Assembly: GCA_021292165.1 (NCBI GenBank)
Contig: CM037878.1
Coordinates: 257,473,921 to 257,537,920, forward strand
DNA: 64,000 bases
Reading direction: 5' to 3'
Source: Shinisaurus crocodilurus
Taxonomy: Eukaryota; Chordata; Lepidosauria; Squamata; Shinisauridae
Both the position numbers and the translations under genes were made by a program. The notes beneath the pieces are model-generated. The model saw only the letters and a program-made list of their open reading frames with translations. It had not been told where the DNA came from and ran no database searches. Shown piece by piece: positions 21,184 through 33,066 of the stretch. Position 1 is the stretch's first letter; every line of letters starts with the position of its first letter.

Positions 21184-21404
21184 GTTAAAGAAACAGAGAC
21201 ATGACTGAATGTGGAAAGCAGGGAGTGCGCAATGGCTCTTTTGGAGGCACTGGACCATCTAGTGCAGTTCCTAAGGAGAGAGATGCTATAGTCCATGAAT
21301 TTGAAATTCATTATTTTTCCTTTGTCTGCAGCATACCTAAGATAGAGACAGCTGAGTTTCTTCCATTTTTAACCGCAATAAATGTGAGATCAAGAACAAT
21401 CCTG

Positions 21405-21600
21405 AGGGTCAGAATCGTGTTGTGGATGGTGTTGGACTTTCAGCAGAGGGACCTGGATTCAAATCTTTCCTCAGCCATTAAGCTCAGTGTGTGGCCACAG
21501 GCCACACCTACCTTACAGGGTTGCTGTGATGATAAATGGACTAACACCATCTATGCTGACTTGGGGGAAGGGTGGGACACAGATGAAGTAAATATGTGCC
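21405..21600 (+). repeat. Old, diverged Sauria-like SINE
   Basis: Plus-strand remnant: GGATGGTGTTGGACTTTCAG, then GGGACCTGGATTCAAATC (B-box region) and CCTACCTTACAGGGTTGCTGTGATGATAAA (core). The tail is lost. Confidence 0.55.
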
Positions 21601-21780
21601 CTCCTGTCTGAACCCTAATCTGGGTGCCTTCATAAAGTGTCACTTATGAAGGTAAGAAGAAGAGCTTTCACAGCATTGGCACAAACGCTTCCCATAAAGG
21701 CACTTTACAAGCATACAATATTTTTGTTCTGAAAAGGGACTTCAAATCCCACCTTTTCCTCTCAAAGTAATTCTCTAATT

Positions 21781-21921
21781 CAGGAATGGGGATCCTGTGG
21801 CCTTCCAGATGTTGTTGGACTTCAACTCCCACCAGACCCAGCCATCATGACCACTGGTCAGGGATGATGGGAGTTGTAGCCTAACAACATCTGGAGGGCT
21901 ACAAGTCCCCGCCCCACGCTG
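21781..21921. mobile_element. Hairpin MITE, hAT-like
   Basis: Ends CAGGAATGGGGATCC and CCGCCCCACGCTG. Arms are TTGTTGGACTTCAACTCCCACC and GATGGGAGTTGTAGCCTAACAAC. Flanks CTCTAATT and CTCTAGTT match at 7 of 8 positions. Confidence 0.75.
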
Positions 21922-22129
21922 CTCTAGTTGACCTGAGCTTGTTATGCTTCCTTGTTTGGCCAATCCAATTTCTCTCCTAGCTGGTACTGTTGTGTACTGT
22001 GAACCTCAGTGTTAAATAGTCCAATGGCCTGTGATAACCATCTCATATTTCTTGTTTAAGAGCTGATCAACAAGAAGGTCAGACAGGAATCCATAAACTT
22101 TGGATGTTATTCTTTGCAACACTAATTAC

Positions 22130-22512
22130 TCTGAGTTCACGTTTGCACGTAATGACAGCCCATGTGTTAAACAAACCATGGGCTGCCAGGTATAAGCAGG
22201 AGAGAGCGCACCAGCCACTTCCACTTTTAATGAACAACCTACAATTGGCTTGTTTGCAGGTTGTTGAGCGTGGTGTGTGAACTTGGACCAATGGGTAGTT
22301 TAGGATCTAAACAACCAAGTGGTTAACCCAACAACAAACCATGTTCCGACATCACAATAAGCAATCCAGGGACAGTGTGTCCCTGGGTTGTTTATCACAG
22401 TGGGAGCAAGCAGGCACTGGGAACCAGCATGCACATTCGCTCCTGCTCACCTTCTCAACAACCCACAGTTTGTTAACCATGGGCTGTTACAATGTGCAAA
22501 CTGAATCAATGA
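22130..22512. mobile_element. Terminal-inverted-repeat element, non-autonomous
   Basis: CACGTTTGCACGTAATGACAG followed by CCCATG..TTAAACAAACC at the left mirrors GTTTGTTAACCATGGGCTGTTACAATGTGCAAACTG at the right. Inner AACAACC words recur in both orientations. Similar AACAACCCA hairpins occur at 2602-2642 and 28509-28690. No coding capacity. Confidence 0.6.
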
Positions 22513-22608
22513 AATGCTCAAGGGCATGCAATCTCACTTTTCATTTGAATGGAGTCATGGGGCTCCTAGTCCATACAAACAGCTCTTTGGAACAATGGCT
22601 GTTTAAAG

Positions 22609-22730
22609 CAGGGTTAGGAAACTTGTGGCCCTCCAGACGTTGTTGGATTGCAACTCCCATCATTCCTCACCATTGGCTATGCTGGCTGGAGTCCAATAAC
22701 ATCTGGAGAGCCACAATTTGCCCACTCCTG
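22609..22730. mobile_element. Hairpin MITE, hAT-like, perfect TSD
   Basis: Ends CAGGGTTAGGAAACTTGTGGCC and GCCACAATTTGCCCACTCCTG. TSD GTTTAAAG at 22601-22608 and 22731-22738 is identical. Confidence 0.85.
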
Positions 22731-22843
22731 GTTTAAAGGTTAGTGTACTCAGGAGAGGCAATTTGAATTTGGAGCTTGACATGAAGACATTAAATAGCAC
22801 CTGTAGAAATATTGTTCGAAACAGATACTGGTTGCCCATAGTG

Positions 22844-22979
22844 CAGGGCTCTCCAACCTTGGGTCCCCAGATGTTTCTGGACTACAGCTCACAGAATCCC
22901 TTGCCATTAGCCATGCTGGCTTGGTATGCTGGGAGCTGTAGGCCAGCAACATCTGGGGACCCAAGGTTGGAGAGCCCTG
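22844..22979. mobile_element. Hairpin MITE, hAT-like, perfect TSD
   Basis: Ends CAGGGCTCTCCAACCTTGGG and CCCAAGGTTGGAGAGCCCTG are exact complements. TSD CCATAGTG at 22836-22843 and 22980-22987 is identical. Same subfamily as 60784-60893. Confidence 0.9.
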
Positions 22980-23085
22980 CCATAGTGCTTCTGTTGCTTC
23001 TTAACATCTTTGAAGATCCTTTTTTTAACCTTGTGTTGGCAGTCTCTGAATTGGCTGTTTTTGTACATAGGTTCTTCTTCTACAC

Positions 23086-23220
23086 CAGCGGTGGGGAACC
23101 TGTTGCTTTCCAGACATTAGACTCCAACTCCTATTAGCCACAGCCAGCATGGTCAATAATCAGGGATGAACAGAGTTGTAGTCCAACAACATCTGGAGTA
23201 CCATAAGTTCCACACCCCTA
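23086..23220. mobile_element. Hairpin MITE, hAT-like, perfect TSD
   Basis: Starts CAGCGGTGGGGAACCTG and ends GTTCCACACCCCTA. The inner arm TAGTCCAACAACATCTGGA is at the right. TSD TTCTACAC at 23078-23085 and 23221-23228 is identical. Confidence 0.85.
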
Positions 23221-23677
23221 TTCTACACACATCTGGTTCTCTTTTATCATGGCATCAGTCACGATTGGCTTGTTTGTAGGTTGTTGAGGATGATGGGCAG
23301 ACCTGGACCAATGGGTAGTATCAGTCACATTGACAGGAATGTCCTTTTATTATAGTTAACTCTTTGCATGAATATAATTAAATGCAATATATATGTTTCA
23401 ATATTCAGAGCCCTGGAGCATTATTTTTCTATTGCTGTGTATTAAATATACAGTAGTATCTTTGTATTTATCTGCACAACCGTTGTATACCATTGAGCAT
23501 CTCATTGTCTGTTATTGTTACAACTGTGGCCCTTATTTCTCTTCTTAAGCCCCATTGAAATTGATGGGACAAGTTAGTCACAACAATGCCAAGCTCCATT
23601 GATTTCAATAGAACCTAAGTGAAACTACCTTTTTCTGGACTGAAGCTTATGACTTTGGGTGGGGATATAGGATACTG

Positions 23678-23808
23678 CAGGGGTGGTAACTTGTGGCCCT
23701 CCAGATGTTGGACCATAACTGCCATAATTCCTCACCATTGGCTATGCTGGCTAGGGCTGATGGGAGTAGCAGTCCAACATCTGGAGGGCCACAAGTTGCC
23801 CTTCCCTG
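23678..23808. mobile_element. Hairpin MITE, hAT-like
   Basis: Ends CAGGGGTGGTAACTTGTGG and CCACAAGTTGCCCTTCCCTG. TSD GGATACTG / GGCTACTG agrees at 7 of 8 positions. Confidence 0.8.
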
Positions 23809-23851
23809 GGCTACTGTATACTTTATATTTTAATGTACTTATTATGTAAGC

Positions 23852-23987
23852 CAGTCTTCCCCAACCTGGTGCCCTCCAGGTGTTTTAGACTACAACTCCC
23901 AGCATTCCTGACTGTTGGCCATGCTGGCTGGAGCTGATGGGAGTCAGAGTCCAAAACATCTGGAGGGCACCAGGTTGAGGAAGGCTG
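23852..23987. mobile_element. Hairpin MITE, hAT-like
   Basis: Ends CAGTCTTCCCCAACCTGGTGC and GCACCAGGTTGAGGAAGGCTG. Arms GACTACAACTCCCAGC and its diverged complement. The flanks do not give a clean 8-bp repeat. Confidence 0.75.
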
Positions 23988-24086
23988 AATAAGCCTTGAA
24001 GATCAGATAAACCTAAAAATACTGCCATCTTGTGATAGGAAGAAAACAATGCCTACAGAAATTGAAGTAATGTCATCTAATCATAG

Positions 24087-24312
24087 GGTGCTTCCAGACT
24101 AGGTTTTTATCATGCCATTGCCCTGCTTTTTTCATGTAATTTTACAGGGGGTCCAGATGATGCTGTCTTCCACTCATAACCCTCCATGTTTTTTTTACAG
24201 CTTCTTTGATCTTTTTTCTTACTGCAGAAAACACATTAAGGAGAAAATGATGGAACAGCTACACAATGCCGTCTAATTGGTAGCGCTAGGAGTCCTCTGA
24301 CTAGAAGCAGCC
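24087..24312. mobile_element. TIR element, GGGTGCTTCCAGAC family, copy 1
   Basis: Left end GGGTGCTTCCAGACTAGG, right end CCTCTGACTAGAAGCAGCC. Internal words CATGTAATTTTACAGGGGGTCC and CACTCATAACCCTCCATG are the reverse complement of the middle of 53388-53628. Confidence 0.65.
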
Positions 24313-27300
24313 AGAATTCTGAGTAGGGCTTAGTTACAGGACCAGTTGCTCGGATTCAGCAAATGGAAGGCTAGTTCTATAAAAAATTAAAATCAGATGT
24401 GATATAATCATTAAGATTTTCCTTCAGGTATAAGGGAAATAGATGGTTTATTCTGCTGGCACTGGTTACTCCTACCCTGGAGACTGATGACAATGGCATG
24501 TTAACCATGTCAATCAGATCTCAGCAAGTGGTCACTTGCTACATATGATGGCAGAGTAGCATGGAAATAAGCCGAGCCAAAGTATTCCCATGTTGTTCAC
24601 TTATCGAATGAATGAGCCATATTTTTGTCCAACTGACCAAAAAACTGAGGGAGACCAGAATTCCTCTTACAATATACTTGCCCTAAGAGCAATGTGTGGT
24701 ACAAGATGGGATTGAGAGAAAGGCTGAGAATCTTTTATTAGTTCTGGGCATAATCAGTGATATGATGTAAAATCCCTATCAAGACAATGGGTTCACACAA
24801 ATGGTTGGATCCAAAGCTTCCTTTCGGTGGATGGTCTCCTTCCATTGGAAGAAGGGAACCTTTGTATCCAACCTATTATAAGCACAGATCTAAAAATGTA
24901 AATTGTGAATGCAAAAAACACATGTATCCTACAGATATACCTGTCAGAGAGCTGGGACAGGATACAGCTCCCTGCTAAATATACAATTGTTAGCAAACCC
25001 AGATTTGTTGTTTTTTAATGTGTGAAATGCACTGTCTCAGTCCTAAGCAATTCCTATGCATGACACCATGGTTTTTATAGTGCTGGAGCGTCCCCATAAA
25101 GATCCTGCAAATTTGGTACCAATAAAGCTCTATATTAGTTTCTATGTACTCCCAGAAATTTCTCGTAATTCAAGCTTTTGCCATGTTTTAGTATTGATTT
25201 TAATTTTTCAGAAAACAAAAGGAAACAAATTAATATCAGGTAGTTCAACCATAAAGCGAGCTCCCTATGGGTTATTTTACTTATAGGATATAATGTCTTA
25301 GGGCAAGAGTTTGGACTTGTTTGTAAACTCCATGATAAAATATGAATTACACACTAATGGGAAGTTAGGATTTGCACACCCTTCATAATAAACTGATAGT
25401 ACTAGCACATTAAACAGAATTTATATGATAAAGCATGTTGTAACCTTTGTCAAATTGTACAACCTGAACTCTAGCCCAACCTGAACCTATCTTTGAATGT
25501 AGACATTGTGGAATGACGTGCTGTAATCTGTACTCTGTTAATCAATTAGGTATATAATTATTTGACCTTTAATGCTTATTTCACCTTCCAAGTGTTAGTG
25601 TAAACATAATAACTGCACACCAAGCTTCTTACATTACACTTGCTAGAGATTTCATTAAAACAGCAACTGCCTTTCTTTTGAGAATAATAGCAGTGCATTT
25701 TTTATTTCCTGTTTCAGATCAGGGCATTTGAAGTGGAGATTCTTTACATAGCTCAGGACTGCCTTGAAAGTGCTCACTACAGTACAGAGAGGTCACTGTC
25801 AACCAGATGGAGAGTGAAGTTCAGGATGCTGTTTACACTTCAATAGATGTAGTGAGAGCCAATCCAGAAGCTTGCCTTGGTGATGGGATCACTTTATCTA
25901 AATTCTAAGAAAACAAAACACAGAATAGCAACAGGGCTTGAAAATCCTAACTACAGACAGTGTACAGAAGAAGAAGAAACCTGAGAAGAAGATTCTCTCG
26001 TTAGTTCTGTGTCACAAGTTTAATTTCTCCCAAGTTTTTGGCCTCCTTCCCATTCTTGCATGGAACTGTCTCTATGTGCACATCAGGTGCTATAGAGTTG
26101 AACCAGGAACCCTGTGAATCAGGCACTCTCTCCCTACACCACCAGAACAACTTAGGAGATAGAATTGCAGGTCATTCCAGCTGGGAGATTCATATCAATA
26201 GCCCATAATCCTCTGAGCTGGAAGTCAGGTGACACTCAAGAGCCAATCCAGTTCCATTGGCTGCTATAAAGACTTTCAGATGTGCTAACTTCTCTCAGAC
26301 TAGACAATTGCTGTTGAGGGAGGCTGTTGAGTAATCCCACTTGGCTACCTACCTTCCTCCAAAGTGTATGTCCACCCTTGGGCAGAGCATCTGACCCCAA
26401 AGATTGTCTCTACTTTTAGCATTTCCCTCATCCACATTGATGGACACGCTGACAAAAAAACATGTTGGTATTTTAATTTGTTTGGGAATTAGTTTATAGA
26501 GCTTTTATGACCTTGTTTGCTCTGAAAAAAATAGATTTCCATCAATTTATCTTTGGGATTATCAGACAATTTTGCTTGGATGCAGCTTGATCTCTGACTG
26601 TGATTAGATACATACAATGTACTGTTTTAAATATAATTACAATGCAGTTCTCACAATGCCTGGAGCTTAAAAGTATAAAAATGACTGAGGTCTTAATATT
26701 TACTTTATTCCAAATTGTACATTGCTGAAAGTCAGATTGATTTTTGTATGGTTAACAGCGGAAGAATGCAAAATCAATTTTATTTTATTTTTGTTACTGT
26801 TATTAAATGCTAAATTTCCTATGCTTTACCAGCTCATCAAGATTAGAGAAAAAAATCGGGAGAATTACTGTCTCTTGTTCTGTTACCATTTTTGCAAACA
26901 GACTTCCCATTAATAGAAGCGTATCTACATTTAAAAAGTAAGTATATTGATTGAAATTCCACTTTTGTATCTGCATTTTTGGATGCTTAAATAGTTTGTC
27001 CCCAAAACATTATGCTGCTATGTGATTTTCTTTTATATTGCCAACCTGGCAAAGCAAGATTGTACTCCTTTGTAAGGCTGCTGAGGGGCCTTTGGAGGGG
27101 CCCTCGATGAAGGGGCTATAGGGCTTGGAGAGGAAGAACTTTTATGACAAGGTACAATGAATGAAAAGGCAGTATACCAGAATTGGTTTTCTATTCTTAA
27201 ATGGCCTGTCTGCTATTTTTAAAAAATAACCATTCTGAGGCTCAGAACCTTGCAAGGAAAGTACACTCTCTAATCTGAAAACCTACCCCGCAAAATGTCC

Positions 27301-27500
27301 TGGTGACTCATTTTGGAGGAAATTCCACTCTGCACGTGTTCAAAAGTCATTTTTCTTCACAGTTTGCATGTCACGGAACTGGGCCATGGTACAAAAATGA
27401 TTGCCACAATGCTGCTGCAGATCTGAAGTGCACAACATCACGTTACACCTATGCACAATGGCATGCCAGCACTAGCACAATGCTAGTCTCCGTCCTGTCC
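24313..27500. other. Intergenic DNA, no gene seen
   Basis: 24795-24872 is a small palindrome (GGTTGGATCCAAAG / TTTGTATCCAACC). The rest is AT-rich with no recognised repeat and no supported exon. Confidence 0.4.
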
Positions 27501-27726
27501 ATTTATTTATTTATTATATTTTTTTCCTGCAAGGAACCCAAGGCAGCTTACATAATCTTCTTCCTCCTCTCCATTTTATCCTCACAACCCTGTGAGGTAG
27601 GTTAGGATGAGAGTCAGTGACTGGCCCAAAGTCACCCAGTGAGTTTCATGGCCAAGCAGGGACTAGAACCCGGATCTCCCGAGTCCCAGTCCAACACTCT
27701 AACCACTACTCACCACACTGGCTCTC
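27501..27726 (-). repeat. Sauria SINE copy 4
   Basis: Reverse-strand copy with tail ATTTATTTATTTATTATATT and a clear B box. Small changes include ACTACTCACCACACTGG, with four extra bases in the A-box area. Confidence 0.9.
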
Positions 27727-27819
27727 ATTCCCCATTCTCTCACTTAATTAGCTAAAAGGTAAGATGCAGAGAGTTGGGTTAATGAACTTCAAGGTTCCTT
27801 TCAACTCCATCAATCTATG

Positions 27820-28040
27820 TCAAGGGTAGGCAACTTTTTGGGGTCCTCAGGCACATTTTACATTTTAAAAACGTGTCTGCGGGCACCACCACAAATTGCT
27901 GTTGGGGGAGGGGTGGGCACCCTTTCCCCCACTCGCAATTTCCTCCTCCGCACTAGCCATTTCCTTTCCCCCGCTTGTGATTTCCTTCCCGCACCCATGA
28001 TTCCCTTCCCCCTTCCGTGATTTCCTCCCCCTTCCCACTA
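27820..28040. repeat. hAT-like end plus GC/pyrimidine-rich degenerate repeat
   Basis: AGGGTAGGCAACTTTTTGGGG resembles a hAT terminus. 27935-28035 is a degenerate tandem repeat built on TGATTTCCTTCCCCC-like units. Confidence 0.45.
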
Positions 28041-28508
28041 GGTTGAGGCCTAGTGCGCTGTTAGGGTGCCTTCATGCTCTGCTAAGATCCTTATGCCCCA
28101 TCGTGAGGAAGGGAGGGGGTTGCCCTAGCTCCCAGGAGTGTAGGCAGGGACAAAAGGTTGCTCAGGCTGCATAACAGCCAAGCAAAGTAGGTTGCCACCA
28201 CTGCTTACATCCACCTCAGACTGAGCCAGGTTACTCTCAGACTGTACAGGACTCTCCTAGGGCTTATGAAACAAGAGTCCAAACCAGCACTCTTCTCTCA
28301 AACCCCTAGGCCTGAAACTAAACAGTAGCAATAACCAAGCAGAAGGTTCTGGATTTAGAACCAGGGCTTACTTCAAAGGAAACACACAGCTCTTGAGGTA
28401 GGTGTTAAGTTTATTTACAAAGGGAAAAGGGAAATACAGGTCTTCACATAGAAGGCCCACAAGATGAGATTCAAAGTCACAAGCCAAAAGTAAGACAGAG
28501 ACGAAAGA

Positions 28509-28690
28509 CTGGGTTCACACAACACGACAACCCATCGTGGGTGACAAGCCACAGTGGGTTGCCGTGTTGTGCAAACCCAGACTGATTCCCACAGGGCGGC
28601 TTGTTTGTGGGCAAACAAGCCACCCTGTGTACTCTGGATTGGGGTTGTTGTACTCTGGATGGGTTGTCGTGTCATCCAAACCTGGGCTAC
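28509..28690. repeat. Hairpin repeat (AACAACCCA/TGGGTTGTCGTGT family)
   Basis: CACAACACGACAACCCA at the left pairs with TGGGTTGTCGTGTCATCC at the right. An inner GTGGGTTGCCGTGTTGTG adds a second possible pairing, so the segment can fold in more than one way. Confidence 0.6.
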
Positions 28691-29429
28691 CAACCCCATT
28701 GTGGGTTGTGGTAAACACCTAGCGAGCCACTCGGTAAGAGCAGCAAAACTTCCTTGCTGCTCTTGCTGAGTTAGCCCAGGCCACTGCCAGTACCAGCCAC
28801 CCCACCGATGCCCAAGTGGCATAGTGGAGCGCCTGTCACTGGGTCAGTGCCCCCCACCATGATCGCAAGCCCTTTTGCACTAGATGCGGCTTCCCCCTTT
28901 TTTTCTGGAGATTGCTTTTAGCAATCTCCAATTTGACAGCTAGTGACAGGCCCTTCAAACTGCCTAAGTGGTACATTGGAGGAGCTGTCACTGGTTTGTC
29001 ACCCTTTTATTAAATGATTTTTTAGTGCAAGAAATTTGCGCAAATGTTTTAGAACACTTTTTTAAATTTTATTTTTTAGTTGGACTTGCGCAAGTGTGCA
29101 TGTGTGCAGGTCCGACATGGCAAGCCTCGCCTGGGCAATGTCCTGGGGGGTGCCTGCTGTCACAGTGCAGCAGGCACCCAGCATGGGCATTGACCCAGAG
29201 AGGCTGCAAAGAGCTTTACGTTTCACTTTGCTTTCTCTTGACAGCTGTGAAAACGTGAGCTGTCAAGAAAAACGAACGCCACGAGTGGTTTTTGCTCGCG
29301 AAAGGGGGTGGCCATAGATCACCCCCTTCGCAGCTAGATCCTCTAGGGGGTTTTTTTGGACCTAACTCTTGTCAGGTTCTTTGCACTTTCCCACCCTTTC
29401 CTGAGATTCTAGGTGCTCGGGTAAGTGGC

Positions 29430-29985
29430 TGTTGGAATATGGCGTCTCATATTCAGGTTTGCCTTCGAGCAAGAAGCTAACACCACAGAGTTTTCAACAG
29501 ACATGTCCAAGATCTTGGATGTGAGCATTGTCACCTTTGGCCCAGTGTAGAAGGACGTACAGTTATGCACTAATTGGCTTCAAGGTAAATTGGAGCCAGG
29601 AACAGATAGATTGGATTCAGCTGGGGATTACCTCATTCTATGGGTGCAGCTGGCATTACATCATCTATGGGTGTGACTGTACAGAATTGTATATAAAGTG
29701 GGTCAATGTCTCTGTGTTCTTGTTGGGGGAAAAAGGAGTTAATTGTTATAAGGAGTTATTGATTATATTGAGTAGAAGCATTCTGTAAGTATAGAGATAG
29801 TTTATGTATGTCCAGACTGTACTTGTTTTTGTCTGACATACTGTTCTCTTGCACTTTTGTAAATTAGCACTCTGTATATGTTCTGTTCCTGTTTTTCCAA
29901 GTCTTAGTTTAGTAAACCCTTTTGCTAAAGAAAACAGACTTGTGTTTTGCTTTTTAACCTACTGGCCTGGCACTCGCTTCTCACG
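29430..29985 (+). repeat. LTR-like segment, boundaries unresolved
   Basis: Contains TGTATATAAAGTGGG near 29690 (TATA-like) followed by a T-rich downstream part and a TCTCACGCCACA-type end near 29990. The layout resembles an LTR, but no matching TSD was found. Confidence 0.25.
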
Positions 29986-30042
29986 CCACAATCTCTCCGC
30001 TGCGGATTCTGCAGCTGCTGGGACAAAGTTGTTTAACTTTGT

Positions 30043-30065
30043 CCCCCCCCCCCCCCCCCCCCCCC
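30043..30065. repeat. Poly-C tract
   Basis: 23 consecutive C residues. Such a tract is prone to length errors in assembly. Confidence 0.9.
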
Positions 30066-31411
30066 GCGGCTCAGATTTCCATCAGTGGCAAAGTGCGAGT
30101 CACCCATTTTAAGAGAGCATGAAGCTTTGAAAAACAAACAGGCAGCTAGATCACAAAAAGAAAAATGGATTTCTTGACAGCCATCTTATTTATTTACTAT
30201 CTATTTTTAGTAATACTTATATACCACTTAATATAATAAAATCTCTAAGAATTCATAATCTTATCAAATCTACTGTGGCTATACAGCAGCTTACAGTATC
30301 CAGCTGTACCAGTACACTGCTCCTAATTTAGGAGCACAACCTACCTCACCAGACACTTCATAAAGCTGAGTCAAAACATTGTGTATAGGCGGGATATAAA
30401 TTGAATAAGTAAATAATTGTGTTTATAATTTCTTCTCTGGGTTCCACTATGGCCAAGCTTGGTTGTCCACCCAAAACTAAACAGCTTTAGGAGAGGATTA
30501 ATTAATGCACAGATGGTTTACTTGGGCATGTCCCAATTCTGTATGCTTAGAGGTAGCAAAACTGCCTGTTACACCAATGTCCTGCTCACAGTGATGCAAG
30601 AACAGAGCTCCAGGGAATTAGTCAGGGTCAATACCAAAGGCAAGGTCAATAGGCTGTCTAAACACAGGAAGTTCCAGGGAAGAGCTACAGTATCAGGAAA
30701 CTACAAGGGAGGACTCTGGGAGCTCGACAGAGGCAGCTCCTCTGTGATATTCAACTTGGGGGGCTCCAGGTGTTCCTCCAAAAAGCTTATAGTAGAAAAG
30801 CTTATTAATGTAGAAGCTTATTAATATTTTCTTCTCTAACTAACATCAAGCAAGCTAAGTACCTAAGCTGAACATATACAACTACCAAAGCTCTGGAATA
30901 GTTCTTGAGTGGTGTTGCTGTCAGATTCCAGTGCACCGGAATCCAGTGTACCGGAGAAGTTAATACAGCCGGCAGCTGTTCCACAGACTTTAGGATCCCA
31001 AGTCTTCCCTCAAACTTCTCATTTGATTGCTCTATTTATACTATTTTCCATGCAAAGCTAGTACATCTTGGCTGACATCCAGAACATGTAATAGTCAACC
31101 TGTTTTGTACAGGGCTTGTGGGTACCTCCTGATGGGAATGAGGTCTTCCCGTCATGGTGCAAATGCCTGTTCCAGGTTGTTTCAAATTCTTGGTTGGATT
31201 AAAGCATAGATGATCTAGCTATTTCTAGCTAATGGCCGACAGGAACAAATTGGAATTTACTGTGCCAGTGCTTTGCTGGCTGCTTAATTTTTACATTTTT
31301 GCTAAGGAATATCTAACATGTAAAAAGTCCAGGCTTGCTCCCACTACTGGCTCTGATAAAATCTAAGCAAGCAGCCATACCTGCCTTCTCTCTGCATTTA
31401 GGGTGGCTGCT
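30066..31411. other. Unclassified intergenic DNA
   Basis: 30378-30420 resembles a LINE/SINE tail (GGCGGGATATAAATTGAATAAGTAAATAA). 30780-30825 has three near-repeats of AGAAGCTTATTAAT. No gene was recognised. Confidence 0.4.
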
Positions 31412-31790
31412 TACAGGTGGCCAAAAAAGAGGAATTGCAGCAGCAAAAAAGAAGACAAAAGATGACCCCAATTTGTGTAACATTTGCATATGCAAATTTA
31501 GAAATAATAACTATAATTTAAATAGAAACACAATACATCTCACCATAGTGGAGAAGACTGAGCAGGTGACCAGTGTGTCTGCTCAGTTTTCTGTCTAGAT
31601 GCTAAGTGTAGATGGGTAACTTCAAAGCCCCTGATGTTCTTCCTCCTTACAGTTCTTTAAACCAGATTTGAACTGGACAATCCATCAAATATAGGACACC
31701 TTCAGACAGAGGACTTTCCTCTGCCAGCTCTTCAAAACAGAGGACTGTCCTCTGTAAAGTAGGACACCTGATCACCGTATTTCATATACG
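31412..31790 (+). repeat. Unidentified interspersed repeat, copy A
   Basis: Shares ordered blocks with copies B and C: AGAAATAATAACTATAATTTAAAT, AATACATCTCACCATAGTGG, TGTCTGCTCAG, a CTTTAAACCAGA..TTGAACTGGACAA block, and GAGGACTGTCCTCTGTAAAGTAGGACAC. Confidence 0.6.
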
Positions 31791-32455
31791 GCTTAACACA
31801 CACACCCAAATAAGCACAAGCTGATCACCCCCCACCCCACCCTCTCTACCTGCTCATCTTAGCTGATGAATAGTTCTTTAAAATGTGGAAGCTTGTGCAC
31901 CATCTTTACATTACTGGTTGGCCCAATAAAATATATCAACTCATTGATTCCGCAGTCACCATCTGCAAATGGTCACCTTGGCCACCATCACTTTAATCTA
32001 CTATAGATTGCCAGAATCATTGAGGTTGTTAGTATTGCTAATGACCTAACTGATGTGAAAAATGGTAGAGAATTTTTGGAGAAAAATTCCAGCACAGATA
32101 TGCTTGTTCCTTAAAGTTCACATGTGTAAATGTTGCTGGCCATGGAATCTAACTTGTTTGACCTCAGTGCTTGACAGTTCAGGGATGAAAGACCCTATTG
32201 AACTATAAAGTACTGCTAATCTGAGAAATTGTTCACTTATCAGCATCCCTGTCCCCATCCCAGTACAACAAACCAACCAACAACTTGTCCTCCACCACCT
32301 TTCTCCTTCCTGCCCTGATATGGATCCCAAAATGGCTTCGTACGGAACGAGGTTATCCCTAATATTAGGCTGAGTGTGTCGCCCTGACGCAAATGGCGGA
32401 TTGTAAGATGATATTTAAAGTGAGGTCTCTTGAACACTGTGCTTCCTAGAGCGTC

Positions 32456-32770
32456 TATGTGTCCTCTTTTACAGAGCACAGTCCTCTCTATGAAGGGCTG
32501 CCAGAGGACTGTTCTCTATTGGAATGGCTATTCTGCCCAGTTCCGGTTTAAAGATAAAGAACCGTAGGAACTGTTGCCCATTAACAGTTAGCATCTGGGC
32601 ATCAGACTGAACAGGCAGGCACACAGGTCACCTGGTCACAGTCTTCTGCACTGTGGTGAGATATACTTTATTCCTATTTAAATTATAATAATTATTTCTA
32701 AATTTGCATCTATGAACATAAATCAGCATATACACATTTTATGCAAATTGGCATCCTCTTTTGTCCTTCC
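32456..32770 (-). repeat. Unidentified interspersed repeat, copy B (inverted)
   Basis: Reverse-orientation match to copy A: GTGTCCTCTTTTACAGAGCACAGTCCTCT at the left, TGGTGAGATATACTTTATT and AATTATTTCTAAATTTGCAT at the right. Confidence 0.6.
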
Positions 32771-33066
32771 TTTGTATGTAATGCATTTCCCCTTTTTAAC
32801 TATTCATAAGTGGCCATGCTATACTTCACTAGTTTGATCTAATATTATTATATTATATATTATATTATGGGGAGCAGCATTTGAATTTTCTGGCTCAGGC
32901 ATCAAAATTTCTTAGTGTGGAAGCTACAGCTGAGATCTCGGCAGATGTGCCCTCTGCTTTAAATATATCCATTAACACTGAAGCACAGGAATCTGCAAAA
33001 GCAGGTATCTTTCTTCAAAATGCAAATGCCTTTATTTGGGATATCATAGCATAACTCCTGCTATAT

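Noticed and set aside
21201..21611. Plus-strand frame of 136 codons
   Set aside because: Its second half is an old Sauria-like SINE and its first part abuts a hAT MITE.
21781..23987. CRISPR-like array of spaced repeats
   Set aside because: Repeats are palindromic, unevenly spaced, in a vertebrate genome, and each has its own 8-bp TSD: MITEs.
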